Source of the DNA: Chlorophyllum brunneum
Taxonomy: Eukaryota; Basidiomycota; Agaricomycetes; Agaricales; Agaricaceae
Direction: 5' to 3'
Assembly (NCBI GenBank): GCA_963576785.1
Contig: OY756141.1
Location: 3,224,001 to 3,288,000 of the forward strand
Length of the DNA stretch: 64,000 nucleotides
Under the pieces are notes generated by a model. It ran no database searches and was not told where the DNA came from. It saw only the letters and a list, made by a program, of their open reading frames with translations. Numbering within the stretch: the stretch's first letter is position 1; the number at the start of each line of letters is the position of its first letter. Made by a program: the position numbers and the translations under genes. Below are positions 33,568 to 45,300 of the stretch, piece after piece.

Positions 33568-36500
33568 ATGTCTACCAATAATATCGTCGCTGGTTTACCT
33601 AAGCTTAATGGGCCTAAGAACTATGCGTTCTGGTCTAGAAGGCTTCAGGATGCCCTAACCCTCATTTCTGTCACTGGTTCTGACCAGTCCGGATGGACTG
33701 TGACAGACCAGGATCTCTCTCCTGCGAATCCTACCACCTTAACGGAGGAGGATAAAAGGAGAGAACAATTGAGAGGTCAGGCATTGGCTGTTATTAATGG
33801 CACCTTACCTGATTCCCTGTTACTCCATGGGCATGACACTCCTGGATTCCTCTGGACTGATTTGAAAACCCGCTTTGGGACACCTTCTCCTGCTGCGGTG
33901 TATTCAATTCTCCAAAGAATGTTGCGAAAGCGCATTTCAGGGAATCAAGATCCAGCAATGGATCTAGCTGAATTGAGAACGATGGCTTCTCAATTAGAAA
34001 CAGCTAAAGTAAAATTGCCAGAAGTTCTTGGCACGATGATCGCTTTGAACGCATTACCACCGGATTGGAATGCAGTGGCCCAAACAACATTGGCGAATAA
34101 CCACGATGTTGTAGATATGACCTGGGAGGTAGTTCAGCAGGCTATAAATGCTGAGTGGTCAAGACGTGAAGGATCAAGACCCAACATGTCTAACCCCCAA
34201 GCATCTTTTGCCGCAACCGCTAACTACCAAACTCGCCCTCAGGGCAATATCCCCAGGACTCGCCCTGGACCACCCTGGAACCGCTTCCACCCTGGAGGCG
34301 ATACCAGGGCCCAGCCTGCGAGAGGTCCACGCCACCCTGCCAATCCGAGTGGGCAGCCCCCTCAGCCTTCTCCCCCTTCTCCTACCTGGATTAACGTCCA
34401 GAAGAAGAAGAAGAAGCCCAAGAAGCGCCAGGGTAAACCCCAGGCCCACATGGCGGAAGCCATGGCGGGCTTCGCCGCTGCCACGGAACCAGCTGTCCGT
34501 CGCTTCACTGGTCCGGGGATGACCCCCTTCGACCTGATGAGGCGCATGGACGCGCCTCGACCCATTCCCGCTCCCGCTCCTCCGACCACTCATGTATTAG
34601 TGAGTGAGAGACCCAAACCTCTTACTTGGGTTAATCCCAAGAAGGTCCAGCAGGCACGAGAGAATGCTCGTGCTGAGCTCGAGAAAAAGGTGCATGCTGA
34701 AGCACGAAACTTATGTTTCACCACCCTCCTTGAAAACTCACTGCGGATCCAACAGGTGATCACCTGGCGCGACCGCATCACTGGTCCTTCGCCTATGCAA
34801 ATGGCGAAGAAACGTGCTCTCGATCGATATGATTGAAGAATGCACGAGGTCTCTCACCCCCGCGCCCTGAAAGGATGATTGGTGACACCGCCCGGTGCAC
34901 CTTCGGTTCCTTCTGGTCACCCCCCAGGTTGTACCTGTGAGGGACACACGAGGGTAAGCAAATGGTTCACTAAACATAGTAACCCCGATATTAACGCGAC
35001 CTGCATCCGCTTTTCTTTTCTTTTACCGCATGATTCACCATATGCCCTATTGATTTCTCCCAAATTTGGGAATAAACTCAATTTGGTAATGCATCATGTG
35101 GTAAAGATCCCAAGCATGGACTCCGTCGCCCGGGGCGACTCACTTGAACCTGGAGAGGTTCGGCCGTACTACCTTCCTCCTCCGGAGGAAATAGTAGCTC
35201 CGGCCGTTAGGACCTACGAAGAGGAGTTCCCTCCTCTTCCTCGGGCCTCCCCTCCAACGGAGCAATTCCAGAGTAAGAAATACTCTCTTACTCAGAAGAA
35301 CAAGACCGCTGATAGGTGTCCTGCCACACTTTCAGTGCTGGTAGATGAAGCCTTCAAACAGCTTGAGAGCGAGAAGGAGGTCGACGACCTCATGGCGCCG
35401 GCTCAGGATGTCGCCTATGACATCCGCGACCCCAGGAACCCTGCAAACGTCACAGGACCCTCTTCTGGGCCTCTCCCCAAGTCTCCGAAGTCCGAACCCT
35501 TTGCTTCGGCACCTCAATCTGAGGTGTCACTCGGACTCTCGTCGACCGACTACGGGAGCGACTTCAAAAAGAAGGGAGGAGCTGGGTACGTGATCAATTC
35601 GATCTCAGATACTCTTACTAACCCTGATACACAGTCCTGTCACCAATATGCCGACTGGCCGTCTTCGCAAGAAGAAGGGCAAGGGCAAGGGGAAAGGACA
35701 TTGGGGGCCGGGCTTGTAAATACGCAATCGGGATCTTTAGGATCCCATAATCATGTATTTTCTTTGTGCGAATCGATGAATGAGAAGTGTTTTAACACTT
35801 CTCAATTTTCCTGTTTCTCCACGCGCATGCCCGATCAGTATTTAAGAGTACCAGATCAATTTAGATCTCGATCACAAAGCAATGATCAAAGCATAACGCC
35901 ACTAGAAGAATATAGTGACATATGGTTATTAGACTCAGGGGCATCATGTCATTATACCCCTTATGCGGAAGACTTTATCAACTTCAAAGAACTCGAAGTT
36001 TCGATCCCAATTAAGACTGTAGGAGCACAAAGTCCCTACCTTAATGCGGTTGGTCTTGGCGCAGTTATGCTTAAGCATAGAGTCTATAACGGGAAGACTG
36101 ACAGCGTTCAACCAACGCAGATATTAATATATCCAGTCTTCCTTCTAAAAGGAACCTCTGAACGACTAATGTCAGTGGGACAGTTATGCCAGGATGGCAA
36201 AACTGTTAGAACAGATGCCAACGAATCAGTAGTAGTTGATAGCGAAGGAAATGCTATTCTTCAAGCATATCCTTCAGCAAGTCGCAACACTACTTTACAT
36301 TTTGTTAATACAAAAATTGTACATTCGGAACAAGCAGCTATGACTGCGGATCCGATCGTTGGCTACAAAGTTGTACATGCGAGATTAGGACATCCCTCTA
36401 ATCGTATCCTCAATCACTTTGAGAAAAATACAATTGGGTTTACCCCGGTGCGGATTCCTGAGCAAAAACCAGTCTGTGACGGTTGTGCCAAGGGAAAGAT

Positions 36501-39500
36501 GCACCAGAAACCCTTTAGAGAGAACCCTACACGCGCAAAGCGTCCATTTGAAAGAATACACTCGGATTTAGTTGAACTTCCAATTCTTTCTTACCATAAA
36601 TTTAAATGGGTCATGACCATAATGGACGACTTTTCCTCTCATGGATGGATTCGCTTCCTCCATAAGAAATCAGAAGCAGCAGAAGAAATGAAACATTTCA
36701 TTGCCTTAATTCAGACTCAATATAAGACTAAATTAAAATATCTCTGCACTGATAGAGGAGAAGAGTATGCAACTGACGAGTTGCAATCTCATTTGCACTC
36801 ATTAGGGATTATACATGAGACCAGTGCACCACATATACACCAACAGAATGGTTGAGCAAAATGCTTAAACCAAACTCTAATGGATAAAGCAGAAGCCATG
36901 TGGCATCATGCTTGTATTCCTGACGGTTGGTGGGAGTTTTCTATAGATCATGCGATACATATCTATAATAAAACACCAGTATCACGGCTCATGTGGAAAA
37001 CACCTTATGAAAAGTTGAATCAGAAGATTCCAGACATCTCCAAAGAGAGAGTCTTTGGCTGTGGTGCTTATGTCTTTCTCCCAAAAGAGATAAGAGACAA
37101 TAAACTGACAGCGAAGTCAGAACTCATGATTTTCCTTGGTTGGACATCAGACAGGAAAAATTATCGTTTCATAAGGCACCTAAATGGGAATGTAATCTAT
37201 ACATCTCCAACAGTCATATTTAGCAAAGAACACTTCCCTAAATGTGTTGGGAAGAAGCGAGAAGAACGGATGAACCAACCATCATCTTCTACTTCTCGAA
37301 GTACACCTTCGGAAGTTATTGTCTTCCATGCTCCAGATCCATCTACTGGTTTACCTATTGATAAACCACCAAGCCCTATTCCCCGAACTTCTACCGGAAG
37401 TTCTCCGGAAGATAGGACTTATAGATCTGTACATGGACGAATTCCAACTCCTTTCCCTGAACCTAAAAAGAATAAAGGAAAGGGAAAAGCACCGAATATT
37501 GATACCGATGTTCAGGAGGAGTGGGATGGTATTGTGCAAAATATTCTCTTTCCACCAAGAGAAGCACAAACACCAGAGGACGATGACAGTGATGGATTAT
37601 CATATGCTGATCCACCTAATCACCTTGAAGGTTTGAACCATCCGCCTTCTCAAAGAGATGATCCGGATGTACAACCATTCATACCCTATACTCCTGTCAA
37701 AGATGATCGGGATGCTGGTTTTTCTGTACCACGAGGTCACTCGGATCAAATACCGGTTCCTGAAATACCTCAGAGACCGCAAAGAACCAGAAAAGTACCT
37801 GAACATCCAGGAAACTTCTATGGTTCTACAAAGCATCCAACCAAAATTCTCCAGGAATATGAGATGTTCCAACCTCCTAAGTCGAAATTAACAAGTTCTA
37901 CAAGTAAACTTGTTAGACAAATTCGATCAGAGGCTTCCAAACCTGGAATAATTGATAGACATTCTCAGCATGAAGCTTCTACATTAGAAGACTTATGCAG
38001 AGAAGGAGGAGTAGGGATGATCGATTATCTGTGCGCTCAAAAAGTCAAATCACCATTAGTTTCTATTTCTTTCAAGGATCTAAATCGACTACCACCAGAA
38101 GAGAAATCTAAATGGTGGAAAGCATGCTTAGAAGAGTTAAAATCACTCAAAGAAAGACATGTTTATGACTTGGCTAAACTTCCACCTGGAAGAAAAGCTG
38201 TCAAAAATAGATGGGTCTTTACACCCAAATCAGATGGTCGATACCGTGCTCGACTAGTAGCAAAAGGATTCTCTCAGATAGAGGGAATCGATTACGATGA
38301 ACTATTTTCACCAGTAGTCTGTTATGAGACAGCATGACTCATATTTGCAGTCGCTGCCCTCAACGATTGGGAGATGCTCAGTTTAGATGTTAAAACTGCT
38401 TATCTCTACAGAAAACTGGATGAAGAACTCTATATGGAACTTCCAGAAGGTTTCAATACAGGTCGTGGTAATTTGGTTTGGAAATTAAACCGAGCCATTT
38501 ATGGATTAAAGCAATCTGGATGACAATGGTGGAAGGAATTGACTAAGTCAATAACCGACCTAGGATTTGTCCGATCCAAACTAGATGCTGGAGTCTATTA
38601 TTACTACGACCCTGAAACCAAAGAGCTTATTATAGCTCTGGTCTATGTAGATGACTCAATGTTTGTCGGAATTAGAGGCTCTAGACTTCTATATGAGAAG
38701 CGAGCACTCTTTATGAAGAAATGGGAATGCCGAGACCTTGGTCCAACCAAAGAGTTTCTTGGTATGAAAATTTCGCGAAATCCTATAAACCGATCAATCA
38801 CCCTAGACCAAATGGATTATCTAGGAAAAGTTCTTGATCGATTTAGTATAATTGGAAAAGAAGAAATACCATTACCAAATGGATTTATCTTCGAATCCAA
38901 TACAGGAAAAGCGACACCTGACTTCATAAAGAGGTATCAACAGTTAGTAGGATCAGTCATGTATCTGATGATAGGCAGTCGGCCCGACATAGCTTTCGCC
39001 ACTGTCAAATTGTCACAACATATGACCAATCCAACTAAAGCGCATTACAATGCAGGCTTACATTTGCTAAAGTATCTTAATGCTACTCGCAAATATAGAA
39101 TTACCTATAATGGAAGTTCTATGCAAGGCCTGAATGCATTTTCCGACTCTGATTGGGCTGGTGATCCAATTAGTCGTAAATCTGTAACTGGATATTTCTG
39201 TTTGTTAGCCAGCGGAGCTATCGCTTGGTTAAGCAGGAAACAGAAAACTGTTGCATTATCTTCCACTGAAGCCGAATATATGGCTTTGTCAGATTGCAGT
39301 CGACAACTCGTTTGGACTGTCAATTTGTTGGAAGAAATTGGTATCCAATCATTAGCCCCTTATCTCTTCGGTGATAATGAGGGTTCAATATTTTGGGCCA
39401 AAAATCCAGTAACAGAAAAACGATCTAAACACGTCGACGTCAAATACCATTACATCCGTGATTTGGTAGAAGACGGAAAGATTGAAATATTCTCTGTGAA

Positions 39501-39594
39501 AGGCACTGAAAATCCTGCCGATATTCTCACAAAGAATTTAGACAAAATAAAATTCAATCTATTCCGACCTCGTCTTGGCTTGACGTTTGAGTGA
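33568..39594 (+). pseudogene. Copia-A2 Gag-Pol polyprotein, 2009 codons with five TGA stops
   Basis: The frame starts MSTNNIVAGLPKLNG, typical of copia Gag, and ends at TGA 39592-39594. Order: Gag to about residue 300, with a lysine-rich stretch (KKKKKPKK) but no CCHC knuckle; an unassigned region to about residue 785; protease WLLDSGASCHY (Asp near residue 789); GAG-pre-integrase HARLGHPSN with CDGCAKGK; integrase core (HSDLVELP, MDDFSSHGW, CTDRGEEYATDE); RT with YVDD near residue 1695; RNase H (FSDSDWAGD, SSTEAEYMAL). The stops are TGA 34834, 34876, 36853, 38335 and 38521. Where Copia-A1 is intact at these places it usually has arginine. No frameshift is needed between gag and pol. Confidence 0.94.
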
Positions 39595-39615
39595 TTAAAA
39601 CTCTATATCGATACA

Positions 39616-39628
39616 GAGCAAGGAGGAG
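39616..39628 (+). promoter_or_regulatory. Polypurine tract of Copia-A2
   Basis: The purine-rich AGAGCAAGGAGGA(G) segment abuts the 3' LTR start at 39629. Copia-A1 has the equivalent GCAAGGAGAAG. Confidence 0.75.
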
Positions 39629-40199
39629 TGTTGAAGTTTCGGACATATTCTAGAAATAGATTATGAAGTCATTATGATAATAATAGACTGATCCGTTACT
39701 TTCCAGTAACTTCATTCCGTAGTAACTTCCTATGAGTTGCTCTGCATACGATGAGAGTCATAAGTACTTGATAGACTATTCTACATAGTACCAATGACTA
39801 GATACTATATTCCGCAGTACTCCGCAGGCACTATGCCGCAGTTAAAGGGAGTCATAAAGAACAATCCATGCAATACTAGTATTTTATGTAGTATGACTCG
39901 TCTATGTTACAATATGTATATAAACCCCATGTAGCAGACCTAAGTTCTGCATCTTGTTCAATCGAACAACTTCTTTACCATTGCCTATCTCCTTGAGTAC
40001 AACACCTCAACCGATCTCATCGACTTTAGCCTCTATTCAACTGACGTTGATCGCTTTATCAATAATATCTGTCTATCCGAATTACCTTACTACAGGTATC
40101 AGATAGAAGCTTATTATCTCAGTGAGTAGACCCTACGTTCTCTCCCACTGCGTTTACTGCTGCCCCAGCAAACAACTCGTTACGGTCGTTTCCTCAACA
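39629..40199 (+). repeat. Copia-A2 3' LTR
   Basis: It is nearly identical to 32838-33408. Some CpG sites kept here (GATCG, CTCGTTACGGTCG) are TpG or CpA in the 5' copy, so decay has begun since insertion. Confidence 0.95.
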
Positions 40200-40204
40200 A
40201 TCCC

Positions 40205-40788
40205 GTCTTGCCTAAGGTCTCCATCAATTCTGTGAATGCTCGCCTGAAAGCCAGCCCTTCATTGCCGCTCATGTTGAAGGTGCTGCAGGCTTTCACCCAC
40301 TCTGAGATCTTACCGACCTCTTTCACAGCATCTTCATAAAACTCTTCAGGACCTTCTCCCTGATCCTCTTGGGTTTTGTTCTTGTCTTCTTCGACTTGGA
40401 CTCTTTTCTTGGGTGTGAGCTCCTCTTCGACCTGCTTAGCCCAGCTTTCTTTCGAGTGGTATTGATCACCGCTGACTCTTATCTGTTTGGAGGCATGGTG
40501 AATGGTGCGGTCTCCTTCGCCCTGGAGGGGGTTCGAGGTAATCGAGGTAGGTGTGGTCGGTCTGCTACTCTGGACCGACGGGAAAATGGTGTTACTGTAG
40601 GCCTAGTCTGTATGTACAAATGGCCTAGTTGTAGTTGGCATCCTAGGGAACAGGACACCGGGGGGTGGCAGAGCCGGAGAGGCTGCAAAGATGGAGGGGG
40701 GTGAAATATGTGTTGTGTTTCCGAAGACTTCCCCATTGCCGTCAGGCGTGGTCTCTCTAGGAGAGAGATTCGAATGTAGCGCAGGCAT
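40205..40788 (-). pseudogene. LINE-2 ORF1 N-terminal part
   Basis: ATG 40788-40786 opens the frame (MPALHSNLSPRE), like LINE-4 ORF1. The middle (about 40340-40205) encodes a segment matching SEWVKAC.TFNMSG and GLAF..AFTEL of LINE-4. It has at least one frame break, and Copia-A2 separates it from 32837. Confidence 0.85.
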
Positions 40789-40877
40789 TGTTTTATCCTA
40801 ATACTGTAGACTGGTACCGTATAATCGAGTTTTTGCAAATCGATGGTGGTGGTACGAGTCAAAGAAGGGATGAGGGG
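40789..40877 (-). promoter_or_regulatory. LINE-2 5' UTR
   Basis: The sequence contains an imperfect inverted element around ATCGATTTGCAAAAACTCGAT (written on the minus strand, 21 bases with two half-sites), shared with LINE-1 (about 18090-18120) and LINE-4 (about 57890-57915). Internal promoters are usual for LINEs; any role is inference. Confidence 0.55.
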
Positions 40878-40889
40878 GGGGGCATGGTC

Positions 40890-41717
40890 TTGGTCTCCTC
40901 TGAAGAGGGCTATGGTGCATTCTTTGAATGTAGCTGTATCATTTGTTTCAGCTGCAACAAGGTTGTGTATTATCTCTTCCCAGTAGTTTTCTTCGAACTG
41001 TCCTCCATCTTTGAGTGTGAGATAAGATGGGGGTGGGTTGAATATCATTGGTTTGGGTGGCGGGTCCATATCAGGCAGTTGAATAAGGAGGTGGTCTACT
41101 TCATCTCGCATATCCGGTTCCATTAGATGGTCTGGGACTGATTTGTCGATTCCCTCCATTCCTTCATCTAACCAGTCCTGTTCATCGTCTTTGTGGTAGG
41201 GCAGCTTGTCGGGTAAGGTAGTAGGGATGTATGAGTTGAGATCCATTAGTCTCCATGCAAGTCTGTAGGTGGGATTGTTGCTCAAGTTGGTGAGGTGATT
41301 GAGTCTTTTGCCTGTCATGATTAAGGTACTTTGGATGCATTTCTTTGCATCAGAGTGCACTAGTACATTGAGGTCGGTGGCTGCTTTATCTAATAACTCC
41401 TTCATAAGTTCGTGTTTCCCAGTTGACATGGCGGTGGGGAGGGCTCTGGTAGTGGTGACGAGTAGAATGTGGCTCAGGGCTTTGGCTTGGATTTGGAGGT
41501 TGTTGATGGCATGGGCGATGTATGTGAGTCCTTTGGTTGTGGTGGTATAGTGTTCAATTTGATCTTCAGTGGACTGGGCATCAAGGAGGTTGTTAAGTTC
41601 TTGTTCGAATTCTGTGTCATTGGCTGGGAAAGGGGTGGGCTTGCATTCAGTGTGCATGGTGTGTTGTGAAGGTAGTTGGCAAAGTTTAGTGTGCAGTGGA
41701 TACAGTGTGAGGTGCAT
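40890..41717 (-). CDS. Gypsy-B ORF3, N-terminal 276 codons (interrupted by LINE-2)
   Basis: ATG 41717-41715 starts 54 bases after the pol stop. The frame is uninterrupted to 40890, crosses the four codons of the LINE-2 target duplication, and resumes in the same frame at 26720-26622, giving 312 residues before a TAG. The predicted protein has a helical-looking centre (INNLQIQAKALSHILL, LMKELLDKAATDLN), an acidic stretch near residue 160 with DDEQDWLDEGMEG, and a C-terminus beyond the LINE with CQCKSGTP and TKRQLVNALHKEQ. No signal peptide or clear membrane segment is visible, so it does not look like an envelope protein. I do not recognise the family. It lies in the position where some retroelements carry an extra gene. 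Confidence 0.7.
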
Positions 41718-41770
41718 CGAGTGTAGTGATCTCTTGTAACATGAGGTTTGTTGTTTATAATTGTCACTTT

Positions 41771-44581
41771 TTACCCCCCCCTTTTTATAGGTTTTGTCCT
41801 CGAAATCTTGTCTAAAAATTCTTGAACTGCCTCCTTAGCATTTCCCAACTCTGACTCATTCTCCCATGTGTCTTCCTCGGAGGTATACCCTTTCCAGTGT
41901 ACTAGGAATTGCTTTTGTCATCCTCTTGTGCAGTGTCCTCGGATCTCTTCTACCTCATATTGTTCTTCATTGTTGATGATCTCGGGCATTGGTGGTTGTG
42001 GAGTGCGCTGGCTATCAAACTCGGGTTTTTGATAGGGGGAGAGGAGTCTGCTGTTAAACACATCGTGTATTGCCCATGTTTCAGGTAATTTCAATTGGTA
42101 GCTTGTTTCGCCTATTTTTGTTTTTATCCTAAACAGTCCATATCGTTTGTGATCCAGCTTTTCGGTTGGTCTTGTTGTCCTGATATTACTTGCTTCAAGC
42201 CAAACTTGTTCTCCTGGGGTGTACTCATGTTCCGGTTTAGTACTGTTGCATTTCTCCATTTGTTCCTGACTGCATTGTAACATCTTTGTCGTTTCTTGTT
42301 GCATGTTCTGTAACTCCTGTATTTGTTCCATAATTGCAGGTGCTTTGGTGATACTCATTATATCTCCTTTCCAAGGGTGTTGTCCATAAACTATTTTGAA
42401 TGGTGAATATCCAGTGGCTGTATGGATTTTGTCATTGTATTGGAATTCCGCTATGGCTAGCCATTTTTTCCAATTGTCTTGAGCATGGTTTATTACATTT
42501 CTGAGGTATGTTTCAACCTCCTGGTTGATGTGCTCTGTTTGGCCGTCGGTTTGTGGATGGTATGCTGTGGACAAGTTTTGCTGGGTTCCTGTTGCTCGGC
42601 ATAATTCTACCATGAATTTGGATGTGAATTATGGGCCTCTGTCGCTGATAATTCTGCAGGGTATTCCATGTGTTCTCCATATGTCATCTTGATAGATATC
42701 TCCTAGCTCCTCAGATGTTAAGGTAGTGTTGACTGCACACAATCTGATCATTTTGCTGAAACAATCGACTATGACAAGTATTGCATCATATCCTTCTGAT
42801 TCTGGTAGTGGTCCTATCATGTCAATTGATATCTCCTCCCAAGGTTCTGCTGGTGTCGGTAACAGATGGAGATGTGTTGTCGGTCTTGTTCGGAGTATTT
42901 TATTTCATTGGCATGCTTTACATCCTCTGATGTATTATTTGACATTGTTACATATCTGGGGCCACCAATAACTCTGTTTAAGGAGTTCAATCATTCGATA
43001 TTGTCCTGGATATCCTACATCTGTTTTGTCGTGGTGTTGTTGTAGTATTTCTTGTTGTATTTGGTTGTTGGGTGGGACATATATTCTTCCTTCAAACATC
43101 GGTACTCCATCTGTTTCCCATATCTCCTTTGGTCGCTTCTCTTTTTCTTTTAGCCATTGTGTTTCCCTTCTTGTCTCCTTTCATATTTGGTGTTTCAGAT
43201 CTTCTTCTCCTAAGATTTCCCAGATTTGTCGGATTGTGGTAATTGTACTGTCATCGAATAAGTGGTTGGGTAGTAAGATGATGTCAGTGTTATCTCGAGT
43301 AGTGTCCATTTTTGTTAGTCTTGACAAGACATCAGCTTTTGTGTTGGTTTTTCTGGGGATATGTTTCAGTATGTAATGGTATTCTTGTAGCTCCATCTGC
43401 CATCTCGCTTGTTGTCCTGTGAGTTGCTGTGGTTTTCGGAAGTATTCTAGGTTTTTGTGATTGGTCCATATTTCAAATGGTTCATCTGCATCAAGTAGAT
43501 ATTGTCTCCAGGTCTTGGTTGCTTCTTGAATGGCGAGTAACTCTTTATCATAGATTTGATAGTTTCATTCTGCAGGTATCATTGTTCTTGAATGGAATGC
43601 AATTGGGTGCCAGTGTTCTTCTTGATTTTGCAATAATACAGCTCCTACTCCATATCCTGATGTATCCACTTCTACCCTGTATTGACCCTTGTCTTCTGGC
43701 ATTGCTAGTACTGGTTTGCTTGTGATCTTTTCTTTGATCCTTTCGAAGGCTTGCTGCTGTCATTCCTTCCATACCCATTGCATGTCTTTTTTCTTCAACT
43801 CATGTAGCGGGGCTGCTATGTTGCTGAAGTTGTGGATGAATCGTAGGTAGAAGTTTGCAAATCCTAGGAATTTCTTGACATCTTTTAGGGATTTGGGTGT
43901 TGGCCATTCTTTCACCGCTTTCACTTTCTCCTCCTCCATTTTAACGCTGCCTTGTCCAACCACAAATCCTAGTATAGGTATTTCTTTTGCATCAAATATG
44001 CATTTCAATCTTTTGAAATATAGTTGGTGTTTTGCTGCAATGTTGAGAAATTGTTTTGTCCTGTCTTCAAGTTCCTGTTGTGTGGTCCTGGGTATGATGA
44101 AATCGTCCATGTAGTTGACGACTGCTCCTTCATGTAGCATATCTCGAAAGACAGTGTTCATCATTCTTTGGAATATTGCTGGCAAGTTACTCATTCCAAA
44201 AAACATGACCGTTGGTTCAAATAATCCGTTGTTCATTACGAATGCTGCTTTCCATTCATTGCCTTCTCTTATCCTAACATTATTGTATCCCCAGATGATA
44301 TCGAGTTTGTTAAAGACTTTTGCGTTCTTGAGTTTGTCAATAACTTTGCTTATGAGTGGAAGTGGTGTTTTGTCTTTGATCGTGTGTTCATTTAGCTTCT
44401 TGTAGTCTTGTACCAGTCATTTGGTTCCATCTTTTTTGGGTATGAAGAAGCATGGTGTAGCGTAGGGGGATTGTGATGGTCAAATTCGTTCTGAGGCAAT
44501 ATTTTCATCGAGAAATTTTTGTAGTTCTTGTTTCTCCATTAATGTTATTGGGTAGACCTTGGACTGTAATACCGGTGGTGC
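41771..44581 (-). pseudogene. pol: Gypsy-B pol (RT, RNase H, integrase, chromodomain), decayed and truncated
   Basis: RT shows FFGMSNLPAIFQRM and YMDD (codons 44114-44103). RNase H follows (about 43760-43180), with the linker HYILKHIPRKTNTKADVLSR, then the integrase zinc region and core (42820-42629: FSKMIRLCAV, ISDRGP) and YHPQTDGQTEHINQEVE. A GPF/GPY-like segment (HKRYGLFRIKTKI, SYQLKLPETW) precedes a chromodomain (YEVEEIRGH, then after a TGA at 41920-41918 FLVHWKGYTSEEDTWE). The stop is TAA 41773-41771. The TGA in the chromodomain fits CGA to TGA. The chromodomain places it among chromoviruses, which direct integration to heterochromatin in known cases. Confidence 0.9.
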
Positions 44582-45141
44582 TGTTGAAGTTTTGGACATA
44601 TTCTAGAAATAGACTATGAAGTCATTATAATAATAATAGACTGATCCGTTACTTTCATTCCATAATAACCTCCTATGAGTTGCTCTGCATACGATGAGAG
44701 TCATAAGTACTTGATAGATTATTCTACATAGTACCAATGACTAGATACTACATTCCGCAGTACTCCGCAGGCACTATGCTGCAGTTAAAGGGAGTCATAA
44801 GGAACAATCTATGCTTTGCTAGTATTTTATGTAGTATGACTTGCCTATGTTACAATATGTATATAAACCCCATGTAGCAGACCTAGTTCTGCATCTTGTT
44901 CAATCGAACAACTTCTTCATCATTGCTTATCTTCTTGAGTACAACACCAGTCTTGATCTACTCGACTACAACCTATCTACCTCTGACACCAAATGTTTCA
45001 TTACCAATATCTGTCTATCCGAATTACCTTTTTACAGGTATCAGATAGAAGCTTATTATCTTGGTGAGTAGACTCTATGTTCTCTCCCACTGTGTTTACT
45101 GCTGCCCCAGCAAACAACTCATTACGGTCATTTCCTCAACA
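44582..45141 (+). repeat. Copia-A3 5' LTR (560 bp)
   Basis: It aligns over its length with the Copia-A2 LTRs, with short deletions. It is followed directly by GGTTATGGGCCC. Confidence 0.92.
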
Positions 45142-45300
45142 GGTTATGGGCCCCAGTAGCCTTACCAATGGTTAAACCATTATCATCCCCTCTAACTGAG
45201 ATAGGATGATAGGGCTTCACCTGACAGAGTTATCCTTGTATTTGATCATTGCTGATTCGAGAATTTTCTTCTAGAAAGAAATACACTCGACGAAGATATT

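Larger units (their letters stand above)
32838..40199 (+). mobile_element. Copia-A2: complete Ty1/copia element, 7362 bp, young
   Basis: LTRs are 571 bp each (32838-33408, 39629-40199) and differ at only about 8 sites by eye, most of them CpG-type transitions. The target duplication is ATCCC (32833-32837, 40200-40204). A single reading frame runs 33568-39594 with five in-frame TGA codons and no frameshift that I can see. It is inserted in LINE-2 ORF1. It is the topmost and best preserved LTR element in the window. Confidence 0.96.
26733..40877 (-). mobile_element. LINE-2: full-length LINE (about 6.8 kb) split by Copia-A2
   Basis: The poly-T is at 26733-26752, and the target duplication GGGGGCATGGTC flanks it (26721-26732, 40878-40889). 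LINE sequence is 26733-32837 and 40205-40877. The 5' UTR is like those of LINE-1 and LINE-4. It interrupts ORF3 of Gypsy-B. It keeps more CpG sites than LINE-1 or LINE-3, so it is a younger copy, but ORF2 is broken and its RT active site is mutated. Confidence 0.95.
40890..44581 (-). mobile_element. Gypsy-B: chromodomain Ty3/gypsy element, right-hand main block
   Basis: It contains RT, RNase H, integrase, chromodomain and ORF3 on the minus strand, continuing at 26732-26579 and the LTR 26578-26273. The upstream half (gag, protease, 5' LTR) is missing: Copia-A3 starts at 44582 and unrelated DNA follows. The same family's 5' LTR and gag start are seen in Gypsy-C (56868-57864). Confidence 0.88.
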
